From CAZSHX01 sp964606895 (lineage in GTDB: Bacteria; Bacteroidota; Ignavibacteria; Kapaibacteriales; UBA2268), in assembly GCA_964606895.1 (NCBI GenBank), contig CAZSHX010000012.1, forward strand, positions 9,577 through 73,576: a stretch of 64,000 nt of DNA, in the 5' to 3' direction. The stretch's first letter is position 1, and every line of letters starts with the position of its first letter. The notes beneath the pieces were generated by a model. The model saw only the letters and a program-made list of their open reading frames with translations. It did not search any database and was not told the origin of the DNA. Shown here piece by piece: positions 44,583 to 54,029 of this stretch. The position numbers were made by a program, and so were the translations under genes.

Positions 44583-45917
44583 CTATTTAGCTATTATTAC
44601 AATTTCGGTTCTTCTGTTCAATTTTCTGCCAAAATCAGTGTCGTTACTGGCAATTGGTTTTCTTTTTCCGAAGCCGGTAACTTTTATTCTTGATGCTTTT
44701 ATTCCGCGTGCTATAAGATATTTCTTTACACTCTCTGCTCTTCCTACTGATAAAGCATCATTAAGGCGATGACTGCCTCTGTCATCAGTGTGGCCTTCGA
44801 CCATAATCACAACATTTGGCTTGTTATTCATAAACTGTTTCAGAATTTCAAGCTCAATAACAGAATCAGCAAGAGTTGAACTGTTTACATTATAAAGAAG
44901 ATTTTCGATAATCAGTTTTCTGCCAAGTTCTACAATTGGAATGGTTTTCCTGACAAGCTCGAGTTTCTTTTCATTAAGAAGAGCAATATTTATTGAATCG
45001 GGAATTGCAGGTTGGTCAGTTCTGTATTTTAATGCAAATAGGTTAGTCAACTGATTAGAAAAATTATCGAGAATCGTAGAAAACGGATATTCAATATCAT
45101 AAGCTTTGCCACGGGTTTTAGCTGATATTTGTTTATATTCGTTCAACTTTGGAGGAACTATTGAGAACAGTCTTATATCTTTATTTACAAGCATTTTCAT
45201 GATGGAAGCCTGAGTTTCACTCGTAGTCCCATCTCCTTTTTCACCTGCCTGATGATAGGGTGCATCGGTAATAATCACAGCAACCCTGTTTGAAGGTGGT
45301 CTGAATTTCAAATTTGCGGCTTCCTGCAAAGCTTCCAGAGCATTTTCCTTTTCATCTCCGCCACCCGTTGCTCTAACGGGAGTCAACCAACTCAGGAATG
45401 TAAGAACATTGTCAGTCGGCTGATAGGTTTTATCTACATAATCCGAAAAAAGAACCAAACCGAGTCTGTAATCAATTCCTCTTCTGATTAATGAAGTAGT
45501 AAAACTTGAAATATAACTTTTTACCTGATCAATATATTTCTGCATCGAGCCGGTTATATCAATAATAAATACAAAATCAACAGGAACTCTTTCTTTTACT
45601 GAAATTTTTTGGACCGAAATCACTTCTTTTTCAACATTATTTTCTAAAACCGTCAATCCCTTGGGGGAGAGAGAGTCCATAGGCTCGCCCATAACATTAA
45701 ATGCTTCGACAATAACATTAACCTCGGGAAAATTTGAAATATCAACATTTCTGATAGTTATTTCAATAGATTTCAGTGCAGATTTCACAGTCGTCTCATT
45801 CAGCAAAGCTTTTGCTTTTTGAGATGAATCTGCAACATGTGTTTTACTTTGCTGAGAAAATAGTAATACAGGAATAACAAAAAAAAGGATTACATATTTC
45901 AGAATATTAGAGTGCAT
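44583..45917 (-). CDS. VWA domain plus OmpA-like peptidoglycan-binding protein
   Basis: 444 residues with a signal peptide ending about FSQQ. A short N-terminal beta region (about 45-105) is followed by a von Willebrand A domain: the MIDAS motif DITGS lies at 120-124, with VRATGGGDEKENALEALQ and VAVIITDAPYH later. The C-terminal OmpA-like domain is NVVIMVEGHTDDRGSHRLNDALSVGRAESVKKYLIARGI... to NRRTEIVIIAK. It would bind peptidoglycan and use the VWA domain for metal-dependent protein binding. The layout fits an envelope-anchored adaptor. It is followed by the methyltransferase and lies downstream of the GldM-like cluster after a terminator. Confidence 0.88.
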   Translation of the reverse strand: MHSNILKYVILFFVIPVLLFSQQSKTHVADSSQKAKALLNETTVKSALKSIEITIRNVDISNFPEVNVIVEAFNVMGEPMDSLSPKGLTVLENNVEKEVISVQKISVKERVPVDFVFIIDITGSMQKYIDQVKSYISSFTTSLIRRGIDYRLGLVLFSDYVDKTYQPTDNVLTFLSWLTPVRATGGGDEKENALEALQEAANLKFRPPSNRVAVIITDAPYHQAGEKGDGTTSETQASIMKMLVNKDIRLFSIVPPKLNEYKQISAKTRGKAYDIEYPFSTILDNFSNQLTNLFALKYRTDQPAIPDSINIALLNEKKLELVRKTIPIVELGRKLIIENLLYNVNSSTLADSVIELEILKQFMNNKPNVVIMVEGHTDDRGSHRLNDALSVGRAESVKKYLIARGIKASRIKVTGFGKRKPIASNDTDFGRKLNRRTEIVIIAK

Positions 45918-45982
45918 GATATTACTTCATCAAAAATTATCAATTTGTTATGCTTAATGTAAAATAAAAACGGAATTCTAAA

Positions 45983-46027
45983 AAAAATACCCTCTAACAA
46001 AATTATAATTTTATTGTCAGAGGGATA
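45983..46027 (-). terminator. Terminator at the end of the GldM-like cluster
   Basis: A long imperfect stem centred on AATTATAATT, with ends 45990-45995 and 46019-46024 (CCCTCT / AGAGGG). On the minus strand it is followed by a run of T. It lies about 25 bases after the stop of the 487-residue gene. Confidence 0.75.
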
Positions 46028-46047
46028 TTTATACTAATATTTCAATC

Positions 46048-47511
46048 CTAAATGGTTAGCCTAAGAACAGGCGAAATCATAAAGAAATTCTTTGTTTCAT
46101 AAGGTCTGATTCCACGAAGCGGAGTAGCATATTTTGCTTCGATGTAAAGCCAGTCACCCAAAAGCGGAACATATAATTTGCTGAGCAAAATCTGGTTTGA
46201 ATACTGCAAACTTATACCAAAGGGCCAGGTAGCCTGATTTCGGTATTCGATTTTAGCATAAATCCAGTCGCCAAATTCATTTGGTTTGTATGTTTTAAAT
46301 TCAAATGGTTTATCCGGATTAAAGCCTTTAAAATATTCAGGTTTTAGTCCCGGGTCTATAAAATTTGACTGTAGATATGAGACGGAATTCAAAGTGTCCA
46401 AATCGCCTCTTGGAACTTCTCTTACTTCTGCATAATTAATACCAAAATCTGCTCTGATAAAGTTTTCGGGATTTGAGTTATCGAGCCACCAATTATAAAA
46501 CAAAGCAAATACACCGCTTGTTCTGAGTATTGGTGATACTTCGGCAACTTTAATCTGATTACCGTCAAGATCAGAACCAAAAATATCATAGTTATAGTAA
46601 TTTTCTCTTAACGCATATTCTCTGCGTGATTCGCGCATAGGAATTTCTGCATTCAAATTTATACCTGCCTGTGGATGGAACGGCATATTGAAATCAAGTC
46701 CTGCCACAATTCTTCCGCCCGGACCTGTATTTAGTTTTCTCTCGGGTACCCAGCTCATTAAATTATTTGAATTCTGAACCCCTGCACTAATCCTGTAACC
46801 ACCGCCCATGTAAGCATTAATCAAATAAGGAATTCTGTCGCTAGTAGAATGGTCAGTATTAACATACAAAGGACGTTTTAAAATAATTTTGGATTCGCCG
46901 GCACTCCAGAACGGATAGCCGATTTCGTCATTTCCAATTACGTTTTTAATCCAGAAGCCACTGTTTCCTACTTTTATTCCCTGTTCAAATAATGAAAGCG
47001 AGAAAGCATGTGTAACATTGGTCGGTTCCAGATAGGATGTAATGGCAACCGTCTGGGAAGCAGTAATTGGAACTTCGGGAGGAATATCTGCAAAGCAGTA
47101 ATCCCTTTTCAGTTCGGTTGACATATTGGTTTTATTGAATGGCAAATCTCCCGAAAGAATTCCGACAAGACTACCGCCGAAATTAGCATCAATCTCGTTT
47201 GCTTTCAAACTTGCCCCGCCGCATGTGATAAGTAAAATATCAAATGGAAGGGTAGGGTCGTTATGAGGAGCGGCAAGAACCTCGATTTTAGCTTTATCGA
47301 GCAACTTTTCGTCAAATCCGAGCAATCTGAATCCCTGAAAGATCTGAATTTGTAAATCTGTTTCGCAAACCTTCCATCTCGGGAAATACTTTCTGATTTC
47401 CGGGTCAATGGTGGTTAACGAATCAATGATTAGTTTCCTGTCAACAGCGTCTGCATTTTTGACGCTGAACAAGGAAAGGCATAAAATTAGTGATATAAAG
47501 TACTTTCTCAT
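46048..47511 (-). CDS. Outer-membrane beta-barrel protein of the GldM-like cluster
   Basis: 487 residues with a signal peptide (about 1-22). The first 150 residues are non-barrel and contain an IDPEIRKYFPRWKVCETDLQIQI segment with several cysteines (FDILLITCGG, RDYCFADI). The rest alternates in barrel fashion: RIVAGLDFNMPFHPQAGINLNAEIPM, FIRADFGINYAEV, GDWIYAKIEYRNQ, and a final SPVLRLTI. Not recognised as a named family. Its neighbour upstream ends 40 bases away, so both are one transcript. Confidence 0.6.
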   Translation of the reverse strand: MRKYFISLILCLSLFSVKNADAVDRKLIIDSLTTIDPEIRKYFPRWKVCETDLQIQIFQGFRLLGFDEKLLDKAKIEVLAAPHNDPTLPFDILLITCGGASLKANEIDANFGGSLVGILSGDLPFNKTNMSTELKRDYCFADIPPEVPITASQTVAITSYLEPTNVTHAFSLSLFEQGIKVGNSGFWIKNVIGNDEIGYPFWSAGESKIILKRPLYVNTDHSTSDRIPYLINAYMGGGYRISAGVQNSNNLMSWVPERKLNTGPGGRIVAGLDFNMPFHPQAGINLNAEIPMRESRREYALRENYYNYDIFGSDLDGNQIKVAEVSPILRTSGVFALFYNWWLDNSNPENFIRADFGINYAEVREVPRGDLDTLNSVSYLQSNFIDPGLKPEYFKGFNPDKPFEFKTYKPNEFGDWIYAKIEYRNQATWPFGISLQYSNQILLSKLYVPLLGDWLYIEAKYATPLRGIRPYETKNFFMISPVLRLTI

Positions 47512-47551
47512 GTGTTTCGCCTATTTATTCCCAATTTTTGTTTCTGATTAA

Positions 47552-49339
47552 TTAAAAGTTTACAACAAAGCGTGCAGTTCCGATGAACATACTTTCACTT
47601 TCCCATGCGTGCGGTGTGTCGCGGAATGCTGCGAAGAATCCTCTTGCATCAAGTTTAAGAGCTAAAGTATTCTTAATAATTGGTATCTGAAGCCAGGCAT
47701 TCAAACCAAGTGACTCATCAAAATAACTAATCGAAGCACCAAACGGAGTTTGGATATTTTTCGACATGAATTCGATTTTTCCTGAAATACCACCGATTGT
47801 TTCATCTTTGGATTTTCTGTATGTTACTTTGTAGGGTTTGTCAAGACCTTCGGTCATGTCTTTAACAAAATAATTATTCCATGACTCTACATTATATACT
47901 GTTCCGCCGACTCCAAATCTAAATAAATAGTTTTCATCAACTGCTACACCAAATGTATAGTGCATCTGAGCATTAACCCTGATTAGATAATCATGGACAA
48001 TTGCAGTGTCAGGTTTATAGTTCTGTGCGTTAATACGGCTTGTAACAAGAGAGTCGTTTGTAATATCATCGTTAGGGTCAAAATACACGGTGGTTTCTTT
48101 TGCTCTCCAGGAAGCATTTTTAGCATCGCCAAAAACATATCCTGCTTCAAGGTGGAATACACCGCTTTGAGGAACAACCTTTATTGGAAAATCAAAAGCT
48201 CCGTTGATTCCAACTCCGCCGTTTGTAAGTTTTCTGTCTATGCTGTATAAATCCTTTGCAAGACTTCCCCAACCTTCAGTTGGAAGAATAACTCCAAGTT
48301 TAACACTTGACCAGATTGCATTCAAAGCAAGTCTGCTACTGCAAAATGAAGGATAATTAATATTGTCAATACCATAGCGTAATTCTACACCAAAGTTGGG
48401 TAAATTTGCATTTGAGCTTAGAAGAGAATCAACAAACTGATTGCCGGATGCATCGTAGTAAGTTGCCAAATCGTATCTTTTCCAGCTGATTAGGTCAGGA
48501 CTGATAATTAACTCATTTTGTTTCAATAGAAAATCATCAGGCTGAGCATCGGATATTTTCATTACTCTCTGAATATCTTCGGAGCTGACATCAGCTTCTT
48601 TTGAAACAACGGAATAAGTTTTGCCGTGAACTTTGGTTGCAAACCATTCAGGCTGACCAATTCCCTGAGCATCAAGAGATTTGTTGGTATAGTTTTGCTG
48701 AACAAGAATATTTACCATCAAATCATATAGATTCTCGGAAGTAAATGATGTGTCGAGTTTAGCGGCTTTCAGTTCATCGTAAGTATAGATTTCGGATGGA
48801 CCAACATTTCTTAAATTCTTTTCAAGGTTATCAATTGGATTGTAGGAAACAATCAGTGCAATAACCGTGTTTGGAATCTGACCTTTTTCAGGTCTGGTAG
48901 TAACAAGGTAAGCATTTTCAACTGTCTGCTCTGCCCCGCCTTCCATTTTCTTTTTGTAAAATGAATATACAGATTCAAAAACCAGAACATCGGGAACAGC
49001 CAAACCGGAGTTCACAATTTCATTTCTGATTTCATCAGAACTCATGCCACCCTGCACGCCACGCTCGATGATTATTCTGGCAACGGAATCAACCGATTTC
49101 AGAACGGCATCGTCCATTTTAATACCGGCTTTTTTTTCTTCATTCGATTTGATAGCTCTTTTGATATCGCCAATATTTGTAACCCTGTAGAGAGACATTG
49201 TCCCGAAGCGCCAATTAATAAATCGCCTCAAAACGCTTTCAAGCTCTTTCTGTGAAGGTTCGGGCTGTGCATTTGCCAGCCCGTAAATTGATGTTATGCA
49301 AAGAAAGCTTAAGAATAATTTCAAAACCCACTTCATCAT
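47552..49339 (-). CDS. Large outer-membrane protein with N-terminal helical domain, GldM-like cluster
   Basis: 595 residues. Signal peptide (about 1-24, ANAQPEP), then a helical/alpha-beta N-terminal part (about 26-290) with ELESVLRRFINWRFGTMSLYRVTNIGDIKRAIKSNEEKKAG and VENAYLVTTRPEKGQ, and a C-terminal barrel-like region (about 320-595) with FGVELRYGIDNINYP, SGVFHLEAGYVFG and a final IGTARFVVNF. I do not recognise the family. Its position right after the GldM-like gene and before a second barrel recalls the T9SS core order, but the sequence does not resemble GldN. Confidence 0.55.
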   Translation of the reverse strand: MMKWVLKLFLSFLCITSIYGLANAQPEPSQKELESVLRRFINWRFGTMSLYRVTNIGDIKRAIKSNEEKKAGIKMDDAVLKSVDSVARIIIERGVQGGMSSDEIRNEIVNSGLAVPDVLVFESVYSFYKKKMEGGAEQTVENAYLVTTRPEKGQIPNTVIALIVSYNPIDNLEKNLRNVGPSEIYTYDELKAAKLDTSFTSENLYDLMVNILVQQNYTNKSLDAQGIGQPEWFATKVHGKTYSVVSKEADVSSEDIQRVMKISDAQPDDFLLKQNELIISPDLISWKRYDLATYYDASGNQFVDSLLSSNANLPNFGVELRYGIDNINYPSFCSSRLALNAIWSSVKLGVILPTEGWGSLAKDLYSIDRKLTNGGVGINGAFDFPIKVVPQSGVFHLEAGYVFGDAKNASWRAKETTVYFDPNDDITNDSLVTSRINAQNYKPDTAIVHDYLIRVNAQMHYTFGVAVDENYLFRFGVGGTVYNVESWNNYFVKDMTEGLDKPYKVTYRKSKDETIGGISGKIEFMSKNIQTPFGASISYFDESLGLNAWLQIPIIKNTLALKLDARGFFAAFRDTPHAWESESMFIGTARFVVNF

Positions 49340-49396
49340 TTTTATCCTTAAAATTTTAATTATCTGTTTATAAATAATAAATTAATATAGTTTTTT

Positions 49397-51739
49397 TTAC
49401 TTAGTTTTTCTTGTCCCGCCGGATGGAGCCGGTCTGGTTCCACCTGATGGTTGTCTGCCGCCTCTGCCGCCTTTTTCCTGTTCGTACTTAAAGCTGACCG
49501 AAACTATCTTCTCTTCCCAATCGGATTGCAAACCGGCACATTTGTTTGTTGCCTGTGCTCTGATTGGAACTTTCACCATACCGTTAATCATATCTGTTCC
49601 TCTTGGAAGATTTACGGAAAGATCGAAACTGACATTATAGAGGTCGCCGTCTTTTTCAATAGTAGGTTCGCTCGCAATATCAACTAATCCCTGTAATCTT
49701 GTTTCAAGAGTAGCTTTACCCGCTTTAACTTCTACATCGGCAGTTGAAGTCTGGTCTTTTCCATCCGAAGGTTTACCTATTCTGATACCTCTGGCTGTCA
49801 CTCTGACTCTGTTGCCCGACTGAGTAACATTGTCCTGTTTGTCCATTGTATTAATCCTTGGTTTTTCCTGACGGATATCAAGTTTTGTTTCGGGGAACAA
49901 AGGAATTTCCTGATTTGTAAACGGCTGAATCCATGTAATCTTCAAAGTTACATTTTTAGCCTGACAAGAAAGGAATACACCATTTTCGTTAGCAATTGTA
50001 TAGCCGTTGAAAGGTGGTTTTTGCTGTTCCTGATCAGTATATATATATGTACGGAATTGTTCCGGTTTAATCTTCAGTCCTGAAGTAGGAACTGCATTGG
50101 TAACAGCCATTTTCTTTCCGAAGAAGGCAAGATACCCCAAACCATTTCTAAGAGTTTTTTCACTTTCGGGTGTTAAACCAGTCTTGAAAATAACAAGCTT
50201 CATAGTCTTTGTATCCTGTTTGCCGGAAAGTTTATGGTCAACCTGAACTGTATATTCACCTGGAGAAAGTGCTGTTTTAACTGTACCACGGAACCATTTA
50301 TCTTTACCAAGTATTGCCTGTGAAGAACCTGAACCGGCTAAAGCATCGACGGGCTTCATATCCAAACCTGATACGTTAGAACCATTATTATCAATAACTC
50401 TGCCGTCAATTATATTCTGTCCGTCACCTCTCCAAGGACTGATTGAGAATTCAAATACAGCTGGAAGTTGGTCAAATGAATATGATACATCAGGAAGAGA
50501 TGCAACAGGATCAGCAGTTTGAGGTTTAGGTGTTATAACGCGAATGTTAAACTCAATTGCTCCGGTATTTTGCGGGAACGATGCAGAAAGACCAGGAGCC
50601 AGTAATTTGGCAATATATCCATAGAGTTTCAGTTTGCTGATAACAGAAGCAGCATCAGGTTCATTGCCGACTTTGTCGGTAGCAACTTTTAATTGCTCGT
50701 CAAACTTATGAAGATTGGCAGGATTTGCCAGCATTTCAAATTGAGGAGGTCCATATTTTTCGAGCATCATTGTAAGACCTTTTTTCACTTTCAGCAAATC
50801 GCGGACAGTGAGCTGAACAGTTCCAATATTAATTTTTGTTTCTTCTTCCAATGCTTTGATATTAGCATCTGCTCTAACGCCAAGAATCCTGTTTGTTCTG
50901 GAAGCAAAACGAAGCTTGTACCATCCGGGTCTATTCGGAGGCTGGAAATTAACGACAAATGCTCTCTTTTTCAAATCTGTTGCAGATTTATTTGCATCTT
51001 TAATAGTATGCTGATAGGAATAATAGAAAACACTGTCTTCTTTTCCAGGAGGAGCATAAGTTGGACCAATCTGAATTTCTCTGTCTTTAGGATAGAGGGG
51101 TTCCAAGGAACTCATTGCAACATTGTTGTAATTCTCAATTCTGTCAGAAACAGTCTTTGAGTCGAGAATAAGTTTCCTTAATGAAAGAAATTCCCAAGAA
51201 CTGCCATCCTTTGCCTGAATGGTCTGACCGGGATTGAACTTGGTGAAATTCACATCTTCTTTCTTCAGGTCATCATCCAAAGGGAATTCGGGTGCATTAT
51301 TTGGGTCGGTACTTGAGTTGAAGAAAACCTGATATTCGATTTCCTCAACATTACCAAGCCGGATGTATTTTTCAATCCTCTCAAAAATTTCTTTCTGCGT
51401 CTCACCTTCCTTCCTCTTCAATTCGGAAGAAACGTCGGTTATACCTACTTCTACAATGTAAGTACGTGAAGACTTAATCTGAATACCTTTGCCTAATGCG
51501 TCCTGTGAAGATTTATCCAAAATTGTGATTTCATCTTGCGGTCTTGTATTGATTCCTTCTGTTCCGGCTCCTGATTGAAGCTGAGAAAGAATACTCTCTA
51601 CAATACGCATTGTTTCTTTTTGTTTCTTAAGCAGGCCCTGCTCGGCTTCATCACGTTCTACGATGATGATAAGCAATTCAAGAACAACTGCAAGATACAA
51701 AACGAAGTAAACTTTACCTGCACCGCCACCCTTTGACAT
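49397..51739 (-). CDS. Large single-pass envelope protein, GldM/PorM-like topology
   Basis: 780 residues. One N-terminal transmembrane helix (YFVLYLAVVLELLIIIV, about residues 11-27) is followed by a charged region with a predicted helix (ERDEAEQGLLKKQKETMRIVESILSQLQ). The remaining 700 residues are periplasmic and beta-rich, with several Ig-like segments (for example FEFSISPWRG, PGEYTVQVDHKL, NVTLKITWIQPF and RVRVTARGIRIG), and a Gly/Arg/Pro-rich tail (GGRGGRQPSGGTRP). This matches the topology of GldM/PorM, the shaft of the T9SS motor, but it is about 250 residues longer and no clear sequence motif was found. No GldL-like gene is adjacent. The name is a suggestion only. Confidence 0.45.
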   Translation of the reverse strand: MSKGGGAGKVYFVLYLAVVLELLIIIVERDEAEQGLLKKQKETMRIVESILSQLQSGAGTEGINTRPQDEITILDKSSQDALGKGIQIKSSRTYIVEVGITDVSSELKRKEGETQKEIFERIEKYIRLGNVEEIEYQVFFNSSTDPNNAPEFPLDDDLKKEDVNFTKFNPGQTIQAKDGSSWEFLSLRKLILDSKTVSDRIENYNNVAMSSLEPLYPKDREIQIGPTYAPPGKEDSVFYYSYQHTIKDANKSATDLKKRAFVVNFQPPNRPGWYKLRFASRTNRILGVRADANIKALEEETKINIGTVQLTVRDLLKVKKGLTMMLEKYGPPQFEMLANPANLHKFDEQLKVATDKVGNEPDAASVISKLKLYGYIAKLLAPGLSASFPQNTGAIEFNIRVITPKPQTADPVASLPDVSYSFDQLPAVFEFSISPWRGDGQNIIDGRVIDNNGSNVSGLDMKPVDALAGSGSSQAILGKDKWFRGTVKTALSPGEYTVQVDHKLSGKQDTKTMKLVIFKTGLTPESEKTLRNGLGYLAFFGKKMAVTNAVPTSGLKIKPEQFRTYIYTDQEQQKPPFNGYTIANENGVFLSCQAKNVTLKITWIQPFTNQEIPLFPETKLDIRQEKPRINTMDKQDNVTQSGNRVRVTARGIRIGKPSDGKDQTSTADVEVKAGKATLETRLQGLVDIASEPTIEKDGDLYNVSFDLSVNLPRGTDMINGMVKVPIRAQATNKCAGLQSDWEEKIVSVSFKYEQEKGGRGGRQPSGGTRPAPSGGTRKTK

Positions 51740-52215
51740 ATTTTTAAGCCCCTATAATTGAAATAATTTGTAAATTCGTGATTTTAAAAGAATTATTAAT
51801 GTTAATCAATAAATAATCCAAAAAAAGTTAATCCATCATCCATAATCAATACAATAAATACTATTTATAACTTTTATACAAGTATATTTTCTTTTCGGCA
51901 TTTTCCTGAAAATCTTTCACCTTAGGAATGCTCTATTTTGAGCGGCAAATCCTTTTGGGTTTTGGTAAAAATGCCAATTACAATATATTGCTATTGCTTA
52001 ACTTATTAAATAGTGAATACCTTGATTTTTTTGTAGTATTATCCGTAATTACTTTGTAGTAAGAACAACCACAAGATTAAGAAAATTAAAATATTTTGAT
52101 TTTGCAATTTGATAAATATCAGTTTTTAATTCTACTTACATTTAAATATACTGAAATAATTTCAATCAATTTTATTATTTTTGCTTTGAGTTTTTATCAA
52201 TTATTCGGAATGATA
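51740..52215. other. 476-base divergent intergenic region
   Basis: Separates the GldM-like gene (minus) from the BNR-repeat gene (plus) and must carry promoters for both. It is very AT-rich; no stable hairpin or clear -24/-12 site was seen. A frame open from a TTG at 52096 continues into the plus-strand gene but has no signal features. Confidence 0.6.
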
Positions 52216-53415
52216 ATGAAAACGATTATTTTTACCTTAATTTTATTCTTTGTTAGCTTCTCAATCTTGCCATCTCAGGATTTCTGGGAACCGGTCGGGA
52301 ACGTCGGCGGAACTGCTTTTTCGTTTACTGTTGACAGTTCCGGAAGTATTTATGCAGGGGTTTATAATTCAATATATAAAAGTGTGGACAACGGTGTCAC
52401 GTGGGTAAAAAAAGTAGCCGGCGGAGGTTATTCAAATTATATATGGTTTGTTCTCAACAAACAAGGACACATTTTTTGCGGAACACATTCCAATAATCTG
52501 ATGAACAGTACCGACAACGGTGAAACATGGAAAGGTGTTAATACATTGGGACATCCCGATGCCAGACCAATGATTTTCCTTGCAAACGGCGATTTTATTG
52601 CTGTTCCCTACTCAGGCAATCTGCACCGTTCAGTTGACAATGGTGCTACATGGACTCACGAACCGATTGACACTCCTTCAGTAACTAAAATATTTTCCTT
52701 TGCAGTTGCCCCGAATAATGATATTTTCGCTGCTACTGACCATTTCATTTATAGAAGTACAGATAATGCAAGAACCTGGACTCAATTGAATTTTGATACT
52801 TTATGTCCTAATATACATGCTTTACTGCTTACCAAATCAGGAGATTTGTATGCAGGTTCGAATTCTTACAAATGCGGAATTTTTAAAAGCACGGACTTTG
52901 GGGTTACGTGGGAAAAAGCTTTTATCGGATTAGACACTATGGCTTATGATTATGTCTTCCATTTTGTAGAAAGCCCTAACGGGAATGTGTATGCTTCCAC
53001 TAACAGTGATGGGGTTTATGTCAGTAAAGACAGGGGTAAAACCGCCTGTAAAGTTCAGCAAAGCATCCCTGAAGTGGCATTTTATTGGCAAACATTTATT
53101 AGTCCTGCCGGAAATCTTTTTGTAGGTACAAATAAAGGTATTTATAAGAGCATAGAGAATGTAACGGGAGTGGTTGAACCTCAACAATTCATTTATCGAA
53201 ATATCTTGCCCGAAATTATAAAGAATGAATCATTCGAAATATCTATGAATGGGAAAATTTCACTTGATATATTTGATGCTGTCGGACAAAAAATTATAAC
53301 AGAAACAGGTGAAAACTCACTTCTCTTAAACTCATCCACTCTTGAAAAAGGAGTTTACTTTTATGTGCTGGTAAATGGAAAAAACATTAGAAATGGCAAG
53401 TTTTTGAAGGATTGA
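52216..53415 (+). CDS. Sortilin/BNR-repeat-like secreted protein with T9SS sorting domain
   Basis: 399 residues from the ATG at 52216 (MKTIIFTLILFF), chosen because it gives a proper signal peptide; the in-frame ATG two codons earlier is also possible. The body is a set of BNR-type repeats with S-x-D-x-G-x-T-W asp-boxes: SVDNGVTWVK, STDNGETWKG, SVDNGATWTH, STDNARTWTQ, STDFGVTWEK. These form a propeller-like fold. The C-terminal sorting domain is short but typical (FEISMNGKISLDIFDAVGQKIITE ... LEKGVYFYVLVNGKNIRNGKFLKD). Surface role, ligand unknown. Confidence 0.85.
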   Translation: MKTIIFTLILFFVSFSILPSQDFWEPVGNVGGTAFSFTVDSSGSIYAGVYNSIYKSVDNGVTWVKKVAGGGYSNYIWFVLNKQGHIFCGTHSNNLMNSTDNGETWKGVNTLGHPDARPMIFLANGDFIAVPYSGNLHRSVDNGATWTHEPIDTPSVTKIFSFAVAPNNDIFAATDHFIYRSTDNARTWTQLNFDTLCPNIHALLLTKSGDLYAGSNSYKCGIFKSTDFGVTWEKAFIGLDTMAYDYVFHFVESPNGNVYASTNSDGVYVSKDRGKTACKVQQSIPEVAFYWQTFISPAGNLFVGTNKGIYKSIENVTGVVEPQQFIYRNILPEIIKNESFEISMNGKISLDIFDAVGQKIITETGENSLLLNSSTLEKGVYFYVLVNGKNIRNGKFLKD

Positions 53416-53434
53416 TGATTTGATTTGCCTGAAC

Positions 53435-53470
53435 AAAAAGCCTGACTCAATAAACTGAATCAGGCTTTTT
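53435..53470 (+). terminator. Terminator after the BNR-repeat gene
   Basis: A 15-base arm pair (53435-53449 with 53456-53470) with one mismatch and five T at the end of the right arm. Confidence 0.85.
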
Positions 53471-53970
53471 CATTTATTTCATCTGATAAATAATCTATCC
53501 GACAAATTTGATTTTTATAAACCAACATTACAAAATTAGACAAAAAGGTTAATGAAAGTAAAATCACTTTCAGATGAAAAATATACACCATATAGAAAAA
53601 ATTTACTCCTCCCGTTTTCCAATCAAAAGAAGAGTTGACTTTAAAATTGTCATTCAATCAGGAAAAACATAAATCTTTTTGCCAGCTTGTCCAATTGTTA
53701 ATATTAATCACCCAAACTTTTTCGGGGTTTGAATTGACTAATATTGATTTACGCACCTTACAGGTGCATTCAGGTTAATGTTTATTTTAAATAATTTCCT
53801 TTTATCTGCTCCAATATTATTTTGAATTATTAAATTAACAAATTTTTTCGCAGTTCTCTTTTCGACATAGTCAAATATAACCTCTTATAGAAAACAATTT
53901 TTAGGTTTTTCTTAAGTACAATCTTACAATATATCATAATAATTTCGTTTTGGTTTTTTAGGGAGTGTTA

Positions 53971-53987
53971 ATTGCTGAAACAGCAAT
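53971..53987 (+). promoter_or_regulatory. Hairpin in the leader of the 54-kb cargo gene
   Basis: A 7-bp stem (53971-53977 with 53981-53987) with a three-base loop, 42 bases before the ATG. Could stabilise or regulate the transcript. Confidence 0.4.
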
Positions 53988-54029
53988 AGAAAAAAATTAA
54001 TATTTGAAACTACTAAGAAAGGACTCTTT

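Larger units (their letters stand above)
53416..54029. other. 614-base intergenic region with several hairpins
   Basis: Holds the terminator of the BNR-repeat gene (53435-53470), a palindrome with 6-bp arms at 53753-53758 and 53762-53767 (GCACCT / AGGTGC), and a hairpin near the next gene (53971-53987). No reading frame of interest lies in the remaining AT-rich sequence. Confidence 0.6.

Noticed and set aside
49397..51739. Firm assignment to GldM
   Set aside because: Topology fits, but length, motifs and the missing GldL neighbour do not allow it.
53961..53976. Second sigma-54 promoter before the 54-kb gene
   Set aside because: The TTGC part is present but the -24 part lacks GGCAC.
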